Of a stretch of DNA of 28,544 bases, positions 23,237 through 28,544 are shown piece after piece; position 1 is the stretch's first letter, and each line of letters opens with the position of its first letter. This stretch comes from a virus. The stretch lies in IMG/VR virus record IMGVR_UViG_3300025736_000136, positions 1-28,544 of that record; one strand, written 5' to 3'. A model generated the notes under the pieces. The model did not search any database. It worked only from the letters and a program-made list of their open reading frames with translations, and was not told the origin of the DNA. A program made the translations under genes and the position numbers.

Positions 23237-23638
23237 TTAGTCGCACTCCTCTTGGCTTGTATCAAGTTGCAATGATTCCTCGATTTCTTCCTCGGTTATT
23301 CCCTTATAGGGGTCATCCCCGTACCGATGTTCCCAAGGAATAAGTTCATCCAGAAAGAGCCAGTATCCCTTGTAGTTAATGATAACCTTTATGTCGACAC
23401 CTTTCGGGATATAAATTACCGTGTCTGCGTTCAATTCAAGCATCACCGAATCCATAAAAGACCAGAGAGGCTTTGCCTCATAGATTTCATAGCGGGCACT
23501 ATCTTGCGGAAAAGCGATCTGGTGTTCATTTTCTGGCAATACTACATACTCAGAATCCCATGCAAGTTTGTGCTCCTCACACACCCCCGCCCCTCCCATG
23601 AGAAGAACGATTACCAGGGCCAACAATGTTATCTTCAT
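23237..23638 (-). CDS. Exported protein of unknown function
   Basis: 133 residues from the ATG at 23638, which has AGGAGG directly before it. A signal peptide (MKITLLALVIVLLMGGAGVC) is followed by a hydrophilic, acidic domain (LPENEHQIAFPQDS; VIINYKGYWLFLDELIPWE). A cysteine at the cleavage region hints at a lipoprotein, but the residues before it do not form a good lipobox. It lies outside the six-gene exported run. Confidence 0.62.
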   Translation of the reverse strand: MKITLLALVIVLLMGGAGVCEEHKLAWDSEYVVLPENEHQIAFPQDSARYEIYEAKPLWSFMDSVMLELNADTVIYIPKGVDIKVIINYKGYWLFLDELIPWEHRYGDDPYKGITEEEIEESLQLDTSQEECD

Positions 23639-23652
23639 GGTTCCTCCTTTCT

Positions 23653-24048
23653 TCACGAGATAGTTATGTAAGGTGCTCCCCCAGGAAACATTTGCCAAAG
23701 CTCCCGTTTTTCTGGAAATATCTTTACTTTATTTATAGCCATTCCTAATTGAACGAGCTGGTCCATTCTTTGGTGCAACCCAGTCCATTGTTCATTGTTT
23801 TTAGTATTACACAGATTGAGGAATGACCAACCTCCCCCGTGACCAGATCTAAATTTGGTTGGCAATTCTTCCAACATTAAAACGATCTCTACCTTGTTTT
23901 CCTCCACTCTTTTGGGATGAAACAATGTCTTAAACATAATGCCCTGAACCGTAATTGGTTCAATTTCTGGATTGCCGTCATCGTCGATCTCGTCATCATG
24001 AAACAGACAGCTCAAATATATTTTCTCTACTCTATCACTTTCTATCAT
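23653..24048 (-). CDS. Conserved phage hypothetical protein
   Basis: 131 residues. The pattern VQGIMFKTLFHPKRVEENK, LPTKFRSGHGGGWSFLN, NNEQWTGLHQRMDQLVQLG and WQMFPGGAPY is a recurrent one in phage and prophage proteins, though no function is established to my knowledge. GAGGAG lies before the ATG. It is the first gene after the tRNA-like element. Confidence 0.65.
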   Translation of the reverse strand: MIESDRVEKIYLSCLFHDDEIDDDGNPEIEPITVQGIMFKTLFHPKRVEENKVEIVLMLEELPTKFRSGHGGGWSFLNLCNTKNNEQWTGLHQRMDQLVQLGMAINKVKIFPEKRELWQMFPGGAPYITIS

Positions 24049-24072
24049 CTATCTCCTCTCCCAGGGTAATTG

Positions 24073-24179
24073 CCCCGCTGACAGGATTCGAACCTGTTAT
24101 TACCACACTATGAGTCAAGGTCTCACGTGGTGTTAGTCGCCTTGTTACCCCAGCGTTTTCGCCAGAACGCCACAGCGGG
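24073..24179 (-). tRNA. Oversized tRNA-like gene, anticodon not assigned
   Basis: Read on the minus strand: a seven-pair acceptor stem (CCCGCTG with CAGCGGG, extended to nine pairs by flanking GC), U8/G9, a D arm (GCGT/ACGC at 24170-24153) with GG in its loop, and a perfect T arm (ACAGG, TTCGAAT, CCTGT at 24097-24081), G at the discriminator and no encoded CCA. Between D and T arms lie 54 bases instead of about 22-40, and no normal five-pair anticodon stem with U33 forms. A long hairpin (24131-24102, ten pairs with a three-base bulge) could be a variable arm; CAAGG/CCTTG is a second possible stem. It may carry an insertion or be decayed. Confidence 0.6.
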
Positions 24180-24182
24180 GCG

Positions 24183-24305
24183 TTATTTCTTCTTCCCTTG
24201 AGCTACATTCTTTACTCCTTTGCCGATGTTCCAGCAGAAGCCCAGAAAACCTACTATAAGAACTATTCCCACTATAGCCACCATAACCATAAAAACTGTG
24301 TCCAC
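24183..24305 (-). CDS. Small single-pass membrane protein, GTG start
   Basis: 40 residues: an N-terminal membrane helix (VFMVMVAIVGIVLIVGFLGF) followed by a basic tail (NVAQGKKK). GGAGGTGA lies six bases before the GTG. It ends two bases from the tRNA-like stem. Function unknown. Confidence 0.6.
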   Translation of the reverse strand: MDTVFMVMVAIVGIVLIVGFLGFCWNIGKGVKNVAQGKKK

Positions 24306-24322
24306 CTTAGCTCACCTCCCTT

Positions 24323-24478
24323 CTATATATTAACCTCAGTGCTCTTTGGGCGCTCTCCCTGCTTAACCAATTCGTTCAGGCGGTCGGCTATGGCCAGAAG
24401 AGCATAACAAGCCCCATACTGAGAGCCAAATGTCTTCGCATCCCGTATAGCCTTTTCTACCAGTCCCTCATAACTCAT
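24323..24478 (-). CDS. Small hypothetical helical protein
   Basis: 51 residues (MSYEGLVEKAIRDAKTFGSQ, then YALLAIADRLNELVKQGE), amphipathic helices without a membrane segment. AAGGAGG lies before the ATG. It fills the space between the tiny membrane genes on both sides. Not recognised. Confidence 0.6.
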   Translation of the reverse strand: MSYEGLVEKAIRDAKTFGSQYGACYALLAIADRLNELVKQGERPKSTEVNI

Positions 24479-24490
24479 CCTTTCCTCCTT

Positions 24491-24577
24491 TTACATAAAA
24501 TCATTCATAGCTTCTCTAACTATTTCCAGAATCTTCAGCAATATTGGTATCAACGGAATAACCCACCAGGGCCACAT
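24491..24577 (-). CDS. Tiny membrane peptide gene
   Basis: 28 residues with a Trp-rich hydrophobic start (MWPWWVIPLIPILLKILEIV) and a polar end. GGGAG lies before the ATG in a leader (AAGGGAGATTGAAATG) identical to that of the gene starting at 25015. Its reality rests on that leader and on the fit between neighbours. Confidence 0.45.
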   Translation of the reverse strand: MWPWWVIPLIPILLKILEIVREAMNDFM

Positions 24578-24588
24578 TTCAATCTCCC

Positions 24589-24840
24589 TTATTGCTCAAA
24601 AGCACAATATGTTCCTATCAATTTTTCCTCAATATTCCTTTGCCTCATATTTTCCATTACTTTATCATAAAACCCCCTTAATTCCTTCTGCACTTTATCA
24701 GCTTCAGCCAACGTTTTCGTTATCCTAGCATACTGCTCATCGCTGAGAGAAATCCTGAAACAATCTTCAGACTCGGAAGATCCTCCCATATCAAAGTAAT
24801 AAGGTGAATATTCATCTTCAACAAGATAAACATCAGGCAT
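24589..24840 (-). CDS. Hypothetical protein
   Basis: 83 residues. An acidic, Tyr-rich N-terminal part (DVYLVEDEYSPYYFD) leads into a charged helix (EQYARITKTLAEADKVQKEL). Not recognised. GGAGG lies eight bases before the ATG, inside the end of the upstream membrane gene (8-base overlap). Confidence 0.55.
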   Translation of the reverse strand: MPDVYLVEDEYSPYYFDMGGSSESEDCFRISLSDEQYARITKTLAEADKVQKELRGFYDKVMENMRQRNIEEKLIGTYCAFEQ

Positions 24841-25015
24841 TTTTCTTCCCTCCCACTCTCAGGAATAATGCAATAACAGCTAACAAACAAACACACAACC
24901 CCACCATTGACAAATACACCTCTTGGCTGTTATAGCTCCAAAAGCTTTTGAATAGCCTACCAGCAAAAATACCACTTCCAAAACATTCTATATAAAACAC
25001 TGCTTTCTGAAACAT
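24833..25015 (-). CDS. Small membrane protein
   Basis: 60 residues with one clear C-terminal membrane helix (LSMVGLCVCLLAVIALFL) and a weaker hydrophobic N-terminal part. It ends in RVGGKKNA. The leader before the ATG is the same AAGGGAGATTGAAATG as at 24577. Function unknown. Confidence 0.55.
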   Translation of the reverse strand: MFQKAVFYIECFGSGIFAGRLFKSFWSYNSQEVYLSMVGLCVCLLAVIALFLRVGGKKNA

Positions 25016-25132
25016 TTCAATCTCCCTTTTCTACTTGTAAAAATATCTTATCTTACCCCCGTAGAGACACATCTTGAACCCTTGCTGGATAAGCATCGGG
25101 CTTTTAGGCTTTTTGCTTCTTTTAGGGGTAAA

Positions 25133-25294
25133 TTACTGCTCATTTTCCTTGTATTTTATTACTTTTCTGGGATGCTCTATATTGTTTAGAGCCTCTATAA
25201 CCTCATTCAACTTGGCTGTAATACGCTCTATTGCTTGTTCTCCCTCAGCATAACCAAAGAAGTTTCCAATATTAACCTTCAATTTCTCAATCAT
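25133..25294 (-). CDS. Small hypothetical protein
   Basis: 53 residues: MIEKLKVNIGNFFGYAEGEQ, then a helix (ERITAKLNEVIEALNN). AGAGGAGAG lies before the ATG, which overlaps the stop of a possible 35-residue gene in ATGA. Not recognised. Confidence 0.6.
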   Translation of the reverse strand: MIEKLKVNIGNFFGYAEGEQAIERITAKLNEVIEALNNIEHPRKVIKYKENEQ

Positions 25295-25398
25295 TTTCTC
25301 TCCTCTTTTTTGATGCTGTTTACCCCCGTAGCGGAGTCCATTTTATTCACTGTTAGAGCCATTCTTTGTAAAAGACATTCAGGCGTTTTCAGCATCAT
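25291..25398 (-). CDS. Possible 35-residue gene
   Basis: MMLKTPECLLQRMALTVNKM continues to a Lys/Glu-rich end. It starts one base after the previous stop (TAAAATG) and overlaps the next start in ATGA, which favours translation by coupling, but there is no ribosome binding site of its own and no known relative. Confidence 0.35.
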   Translation of the reverse strand: MMLKTPECLLQRMALTVNKMDSATGVNSIKKEERK

Positions 25399-25399
25399 T

Positions 25400-25813
25400 T
25401 TACACTGAGACAATCCCACCTCTCTCTACGAAGTCTATAGTCGTCCATTTCTCCCCAACTTTATCCCATTTCTTCTTGTACTGCACCCACATAATGCAGA
25501 CCAAGAAAAGCTGTTCCAGCGTCTCACAACCGCATTTACTCCAAGCTCCTGAGCCTTCATCCCACATAGAAAAGAACATCAACTTAGTGCTGGGAAGCTT
25601 AAAGTTGCCTTCAAGCATATCTATTAGCTGATCAAGCCTGGAAAGCCAGAATACTATAAAAGGGCGGTTAAATAGATCCTCATTCCCTATCACCCCAATA
25701 CCATTGTTGCGATGCCAATAAAAGTCTCCCAACTCAACAGTATGCCCTTTGTAGTAATCCTGCACCTCCAGCGCCTTCCGGCACATATTAACATACTTAT
25801 CGCTGACGTCCAT
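25400..25813 (-). CDS. Conserved phage hypothetical protein
   Basis: 137 residues. YVNMCRKALEVQ, ELGDFYWHR, FWLSRLDQLIDMLEG and WDKVGEKWTTIDFVE form a pattern I know from small phage proteins of unknown function (the W-L-x-R-x-DQL motif is typical). Several Trp and Cys residues; no signal. The ATG has GGAG ahead and overlaps the end of the upstream membrane/coiled-coil gene by 17 bases. Confidence 0.62.
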   Translation of the reverse strand: MDVSDKYVNMCRKALEVQDYYKGHTVELGDFYWHRNNGIGVIGNEDLFNRPFIVFWLSRLDQLIDMLEGNFKLPSTKLMFFSMWDEGSGAWSKCGCETLEQLFLVCIMWVQYKKKWDKVGEKWTTIDFVERGGIVSV

Positions 25814-25943
25814 TATTCATCTCCTCCTTTAGTTTCTCAAGTGCCTTCTCCATCTTCACCATATCTCCTCTTAGTTTCCTGAGAACAAGGTACTCCAGAG
25901 CAAAGACAACGGCTATAACTCCTATAACTATTATGGCTCCCAT
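25797..25943 (-). CDS. Small membrane-anchored coiled-coil protein
   Basis: 48 residues from the ATG at 25943, five bases after GGGGAGG; an upstream in-frame start at 25994 is less likely. An N-terminal membrane helix (MGAIIVIGVIAVVFALEYLV) leads to a coiled coil (MVKMEKALEKLKEEMNN). This resembles small phage membrane proteins that may act in lysis or membrane anchoring, with no firm assignment. Confidence 0.6.
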   Translation of the reverse strand: MGAIIVIGVIAVVFALEYLVLRKLRGDMVKMEKALEKLKEEMNNGRQR

Positions 25944-25944
25944 A

Positions 25945-26154
25945 TTATCCTCCCCTGGGTGCAGCTCCACCTGGTTCAGTCCAGTGTAACACACCTCCCT
26001 CGCTGGAAGGAACCAACTCCTCTTCCATATAAGCTATTATCTCCTCAGCTACTACCTCTCCAACCACGTCTAAATCCAGATAATTTGTTGCCTTGATCCG
26101 GTCTAGCCGGGTGCCTCTGTGCTTCATCAGAATCTTCAGAATACCTTCTTTCAT
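25945..26154 (-). CDS. Hypothetical protein
   Basis: 69 residues. A helical first part (KEGILKILMKHRG) and an acidic helix (VVAEEIIAYMEEEL) precede a Gly/Pro-rich tail. Not recognised. AAGGAG lies seven bases before the ATG. It is the first gene after the A-rich spacer downstream of the homing endonuclease. Confidence 0.55.
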   Translation of the reverse strand: MKEGILKILMKHRGTRLDRIKATNYLDLDVVGEVVAEEIIAYMEEELVPSSEGGVLHWTEPGGAAPRGG

Positions 26155-26276
26155 TTGCTTACTCCTTTTAGCTTTTTCTTCCTTTTTATGGTTGTGTTTT
26201 GAACTTCTTTTTTATTGTTTTTAAGGGTTTTTCAAGTCTTTTTTATTTCTTTTTTTAGGGTCTGGGGTTAGCTCTT
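26155..26276 (-). other. A-rich spacer after the homing endonuclease gene
   Basis: On the minus strand the spacer is dominated by A-runs with scattered TTGAAAAACC and AATAAAAAAG blocks. No gene and no clear -35/-10 pair. It may hold a promoter for the small-gene cluster or simply be AT-rich junction DNA. Confidence 0.5.
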
Positions 26277-27311
26277 CTAATTATTCGCAAACTCAAGCAG
26301 AAACTGGTCCTTAGTTCTATCTTCCTTTTCCTCAATCCGCTTTGGAAACTCCCACATAGAAACCTTCTGACTAAATTCTATCTCCAGGAATTCATAGACA
26401 TCCTTATCAATCAGAAACAATGAATACTCTGGGAATAACTCAATGAACTTCTCAATCTTCATCTTACTCTTTGGCCTCATAAATCCCTTAACCTCACAGA
26501 ATTGTTTTGCTCCAAGTTTGAAATCTGGAGTGTAGCAAGTCTCACCTAACCTGAAGGTCTCCCCTTCATACTCATATTCGATCCCAAGATAATTAAAGAT
26601 CCTAGCTACGTTCGCCTCCCAGGTGCTTCTCACATTATGCCCCAGATCATCTCGGAATCCCCCGTGGTTAAGATTACATCTCGAAGAAGGAACTTTACCG
26701 AACATGCCATTACCCGAACCAGCTACCTTTTTACCAGCAGCTTTCAACCTGGGGTCGGTATATTTAGTCAAGCCCTTATCCCAAGGGATATTGCCCATAT
26801 TCCCCTCTGATATTTTTCGCCTCGTCTCCTCTGTAACCACACAACCATAACGAGGATTATTCTCCCCGGTATTCATTTGGCTACGTTCTTCAGGTGTATA
26901 TTTGGCCCAGCGGTTATAAGCCCTTTTAGAAGCTATTTCAGATCTCTCTTCTTTAGTTTTCTTACTTTGCTCGTATTTTGCCAAACAAGACCGGGAACAA
27001 CACTTGGAAATCTCAAAGCGTCTTTTCGTAACCTTATACTCCTTATGGCACCACCGACAGATCTTAGTCAAATCGCCTCTTTCACTACAACTATGGCTAC
27101 AAAATTTCTGATTCGAACTAAATTTCCTTGGCATAAATACCTTTCCACAACAAGCACAAAACCTCTCTTTACGCTCCTTCAGCACTCTATGCTTTCGATA
27201 GTACCGCTTAGCATAACAAAGATTGCAAAGCCCAAATGCCTGATGTGGTCTTTCTTTACCACAACTCTCACAAACAATCAATTTCGGCTTACTTATTTTC
27301 AAACCTCTCAA
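26277..27311 (-). CDS. Zinc-finger/NUMOD3/PD-(D/E)XK homing endonuclease
   Basis: 344 residues. Three zinc-binding units at the N-terminus: Cys14/17/29/32, Cys52/55/71/75 and Cys85/88 with 104/109. A NUMOD3-like DNA-binding segment (TEETRRKISEG, 160-170; then IPWDKGLT) follows. The nuclease is at 225-290: STWEANVARIFNYLGI with Glu232, YTPDF (Asp263) and CEVKG (Glu273, Lys275), the PD-(D/E)XK core. The start is probably a TTG at 27311, or a TTG three codons later. It interrupts the run of head genes after the MuF-type gene and is the second homing-type nuclease in the window. Confidence 0.88.
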   Translation of the reverse strand: MRGLKISKPKLIVCESCGKERPHQAFGLCNLCYAKRYYRKHRVLKERKERFCACCGKVFMPRKFSSNQKFCSHSCSERGDLTKICRWCHKEYKVTKRRFEISKCCSRSCLAKYEQSKKTKEERSEIASKRAYNRWAKYTPEERSQMNTGENNPRYGCVVTEETRRKISEGNMGNIPWDKGLTKYTDPRLKAAGKKVAGSGNGMFGKVPSSRCNLNHGGFRDDLGHNVRSTWEANVARIFNYLGIEYEYEGETFRLGETCYTPDFKLGAKQFCEVKGFMRPKSKMKIEKFIELFPEYSLFLIDKDVYEFLEIEFSQKVSMWEFPKRIEEKEDRTKDQFLLEFANN

Positions 27312-27316
27312 CTCCT

Positions 27317-27430
27317 CTATTTCTTCTCAGTCTTCTTCTTTTTCTTTTCCGTTGCTTTCTTATATGGCTTATAACCAATTCCTGCTTCCGGTTCGTCTAT
27401 AATATATCCACCATCTTTAGTTTTTGGCAT
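27317..27430 (-). CDS. Lysine-rich mini-protein
   Basis: 37 residues (MPKTKDGGYIIDEPEAGIGY, then a Lys-rich tail). GGAGG lies five bases before the ATG, one base after the MuF gene ends. Size and place would suit a small immunity or partner protein for the MuF C-terminal domain, but nothing in the sequence shows this. Confidence 0.5.
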   Translation of the reverse strand: MPKTKDGGYIIDEPEAGIGYKPYKKATEKKKKKTEKK

Positions 27431-27431
27431 T

Positions 27432-28544
27432 CTAACCTCCTACTGGAATTCTAGTATATTCTAAGCCTAATTCTTTAGCTGTATTCTTCATAATTATATG
27501 GCTATATTTTATTGAAGCTGCCCGTTCAGTCAATCTCGGCTTCAACCCAGAAGGAGTTGAAATAAGCTGATAAACATCATTTTTCCACTCCTCTGCAACT
27601 ACTTCCTCGTACTTACCATAAACACGCTGTATTCTTTCGCCAGTTGGCCAACCCTTACCAGCTTTCGGTTGTAAACTATACTTATACTCTTTACCCACTA
27701 CCCAAGTTTGTTTTTCATTCGCATAGCTACTAAAGCCAATATCTTCCATTGAAAAAGACGAGCCATTAGGGTGATTATGGACAACAATTGCTCCCTTGCC
27801 CCTTAATAACACTATCTCATCCTTATTATAAGCCAACTGAGGAGTTTTACCTACTTGCTTTTTGAATAAGAATTGGTTTCCCAAACTATCAAAATGAGTC
27901 GCTCTCTCTGTCTTATATCCACCATACTTATGTGCAAAAATATCAATTCCAGTCTTTATCTTAGCAGATGGCTTGAGAATTACAGGCCCTTTAATAGGCA
28001 GAGTTACTCCAGCTTCTTCTCTCATCTGAGTTATTTCAGCTGGAGTGAAAAGGTCACTCCTATAAATATAAGTTGTATAACAACGCCCATTGGGGTGCTG
28101 AGGATTCCCCGCACTTTCACCTTTATCATAATAGTATTCATTTCCCTCTAATGGCTCACAAATCGAACATGGCCAGGGACCTACCGGGTTAACCCTATGT
28201 CTCTCTCCTATTATCCAATCAGTGCTCTTACCATAGGCGGTATGACCTGCTTCAAAAGACCTGGCGCCCTCGGTTCTAGCGATTCTTCTTGCCTTTGCAG
28301 TAAGCCCCTTAGCTGGTTTACCCCGTTCAGCTCCGATCATTTGTCGTATGTCTGTCGTTAGTTTTCCCACGGTGTCACCCTGGATCAATCCCAGCTGAAG
28401 CCTGCTTTGTATCTGTTTCAGAGCTTGAACGGTATCAGCGTCACTGAGCTGCAAAGCATACTCAGAATATACCTCTATCGCTTGCTTATTCAATATGCTG
28501 AAAGAAGGCGTAATGGTTTTATCCATATTAGCCAGGAGCGCTTC
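27432..28544 (-). CDS. MuF-type minor head protein with JAMM-like C-terminal domain (5' end beyond the window)
   Basis: The frame stays open to the right edge, and the first ATG (28526) has no ribosome binding site, so the N-terminus is probably missing. Numbered from that ATG, residues 75-160 are the MuF core: ARTEGARSFEAG, the zinc-type CSIC (120-123) and HPNGRCY (144-150). Residues about 190-364 are extra: VVHNHPNGSSFSMEDI holds His250, His252, Ser259 and Asp262, close to a JAMM/MPN metalloprotease motif but one residue shorter than the classic spacing. C-terminal fusions of this type are known as polymorphic MuF toxins of temperate phages. Role: head morphogenesis plus an injected effector, the latter inferred. 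Confidence 0.82.
   Translation of the reverse strand, partial: EALLANMDKTITPSFSILNKQAIEVYSEYALQLSDADTVQALKQIQSRLQLGLIQGDTVGKLTTDIRQMIGAERGKPAKGLTAKARRIARTEGARSFEAGHTAYGKSTDWIIGERHRVNPVGPWPCSICEPLEGNEYYYDKGESAGNPQHPNGRCYTTYIYRSDLFTPAEITQMREEAGVTLPIKGPVILKPSAKIKTGIDIFAHKYGGYKTERATHFDSLGNQFLFKKQVGKTPQLAYNKDEIVLLRGKGAIVVHNHPNGSSFSMEDIGFSSYANEKQTWVVGKEYKYSLQPKAGKGWPTGERIQRVYGKYEEVVAEEWKNDVYQLISTPSGLKPRLTERAASIKYSHIIMKNTAKELGLEYTRIPVGG

Noticed and set aside
24098-24151. Selenocysteine or amber-suppressor tRNA identity from the words UCA and CUA between the D and T arms
   Set aside because: Neither word lies in a seven-base loop with U33 and a paired stem, so no anticodon was assigned.
25048-25143. 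A 31-codon minus-strand frame starting inside the end of the 53-residue gene
   Set aside because: No ribosome binding site, low-complexity start and no neighbour coupling beyond the overlap. It shares the word TTACCCCCGTAG with 25320-25331, which may only be a short chance repeat.
26212-26276. A frame reading ELTPDPKKRNKKDLKNP after the homing endonuclease, similar to the start of phage ParB-type proteins
   Set aside because: It stops after a few codons, lacks a start signal and lies in A-rich sequence where Lys/Asn words arise easily.
28526-28544. Taking the ATG at 28526 as the true start of the MuF-type gene
   Set aside because: The frame continues open upstream, there is no ribosome binding site, and the MuF core would be unusually close to the N-terminus.

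Overview
The window is part of the genome of a tailed double-stranded DNA phage or prophage (Caudoviricetes-like). Every convincing gene lies on the minus strand and is read from right to left. Genes are packed tightly, with ATGA, GTGA, TTGA and TAATG stop/start overlaps. Strong GGAGG-type ribosome binding sites and many TTG and GTG starts point to a bacterial host. The genetic code is standard. The host cannot be named. Seven proteins with Sec signal peptides and a DUF1566-type lectin-like protein would suit an organism with an elaborate envelope.

Right to left. (1) 28544-26277: a MuF-type minor head protein with a JAMM-like C-terminal domain, cut by the window edge, then a lysine-rich mini-gene and a zinc-finger/NUMOD3/PD-(D/E)XK homing endonuclease. 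Portal and terminase genes should lie beyond the right edge. (2) 26276-21500: a run of small accessory genes, several of them tiny single-pass membrane proteins of 28-65 residues, and an oversized tRNA-like gene without a clear anticodon arm. (3) 21527-15333: a degenerate methyltransferase-like gene, a 325-bp gap with a terminator and a palindrome, then the capsid module: a two-protease polyprotein, a scaffold, a decoration protein, a major capsid protein and a small decoration-like protein. The decoration and major capsid genes both start at TTG inside the same 26-nt leader.

(4) 15332-9752: an HNH endonuclease with four 31-residue repeats, followed by six consecutive genes with N-terminal export signals. 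They encode a beta-helix protein resembling a tail fibre, a DUF1566 protein and four unknown, mostly beta-rich proteins. They occupy the place between capsid and connector genes. (5) 9750-5803: connector, head-closure-like and gp10-like genes, an XhlA-like membrane protein, an RmlB-RmlA sugar-nucleotide cassette and a possible tail-completion protein. (6) 5802-1: a class I methyltransferase, a DNA methyltransferase carrying an inserted HTH domain and flanked by two paralogous small SH3/KOW-like proteins, an RNA-ligase-like nucleotidyltransferase, an MT-A70-type adenine methyltransferase with DPPR in place of DPPW, and a uracil-DNA-glycosylase/3'-5' exonuclease fusion that probably continues into a family A DNA polymerase past the left edge.

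Together the window covers head building, part of head-tail joining, host-surface or envelope modification cargo, and the start of DNA modification and replication. No tail tube, tape measure, lysis, integrase or reverse transcriptase gene is visible. The features most worth following up are the exported-protein island, the dual-protease polyprotein, the MuF fusion and the UDG-exonuclease fusion. All functional calls come from motifs read by eye; no search was run.
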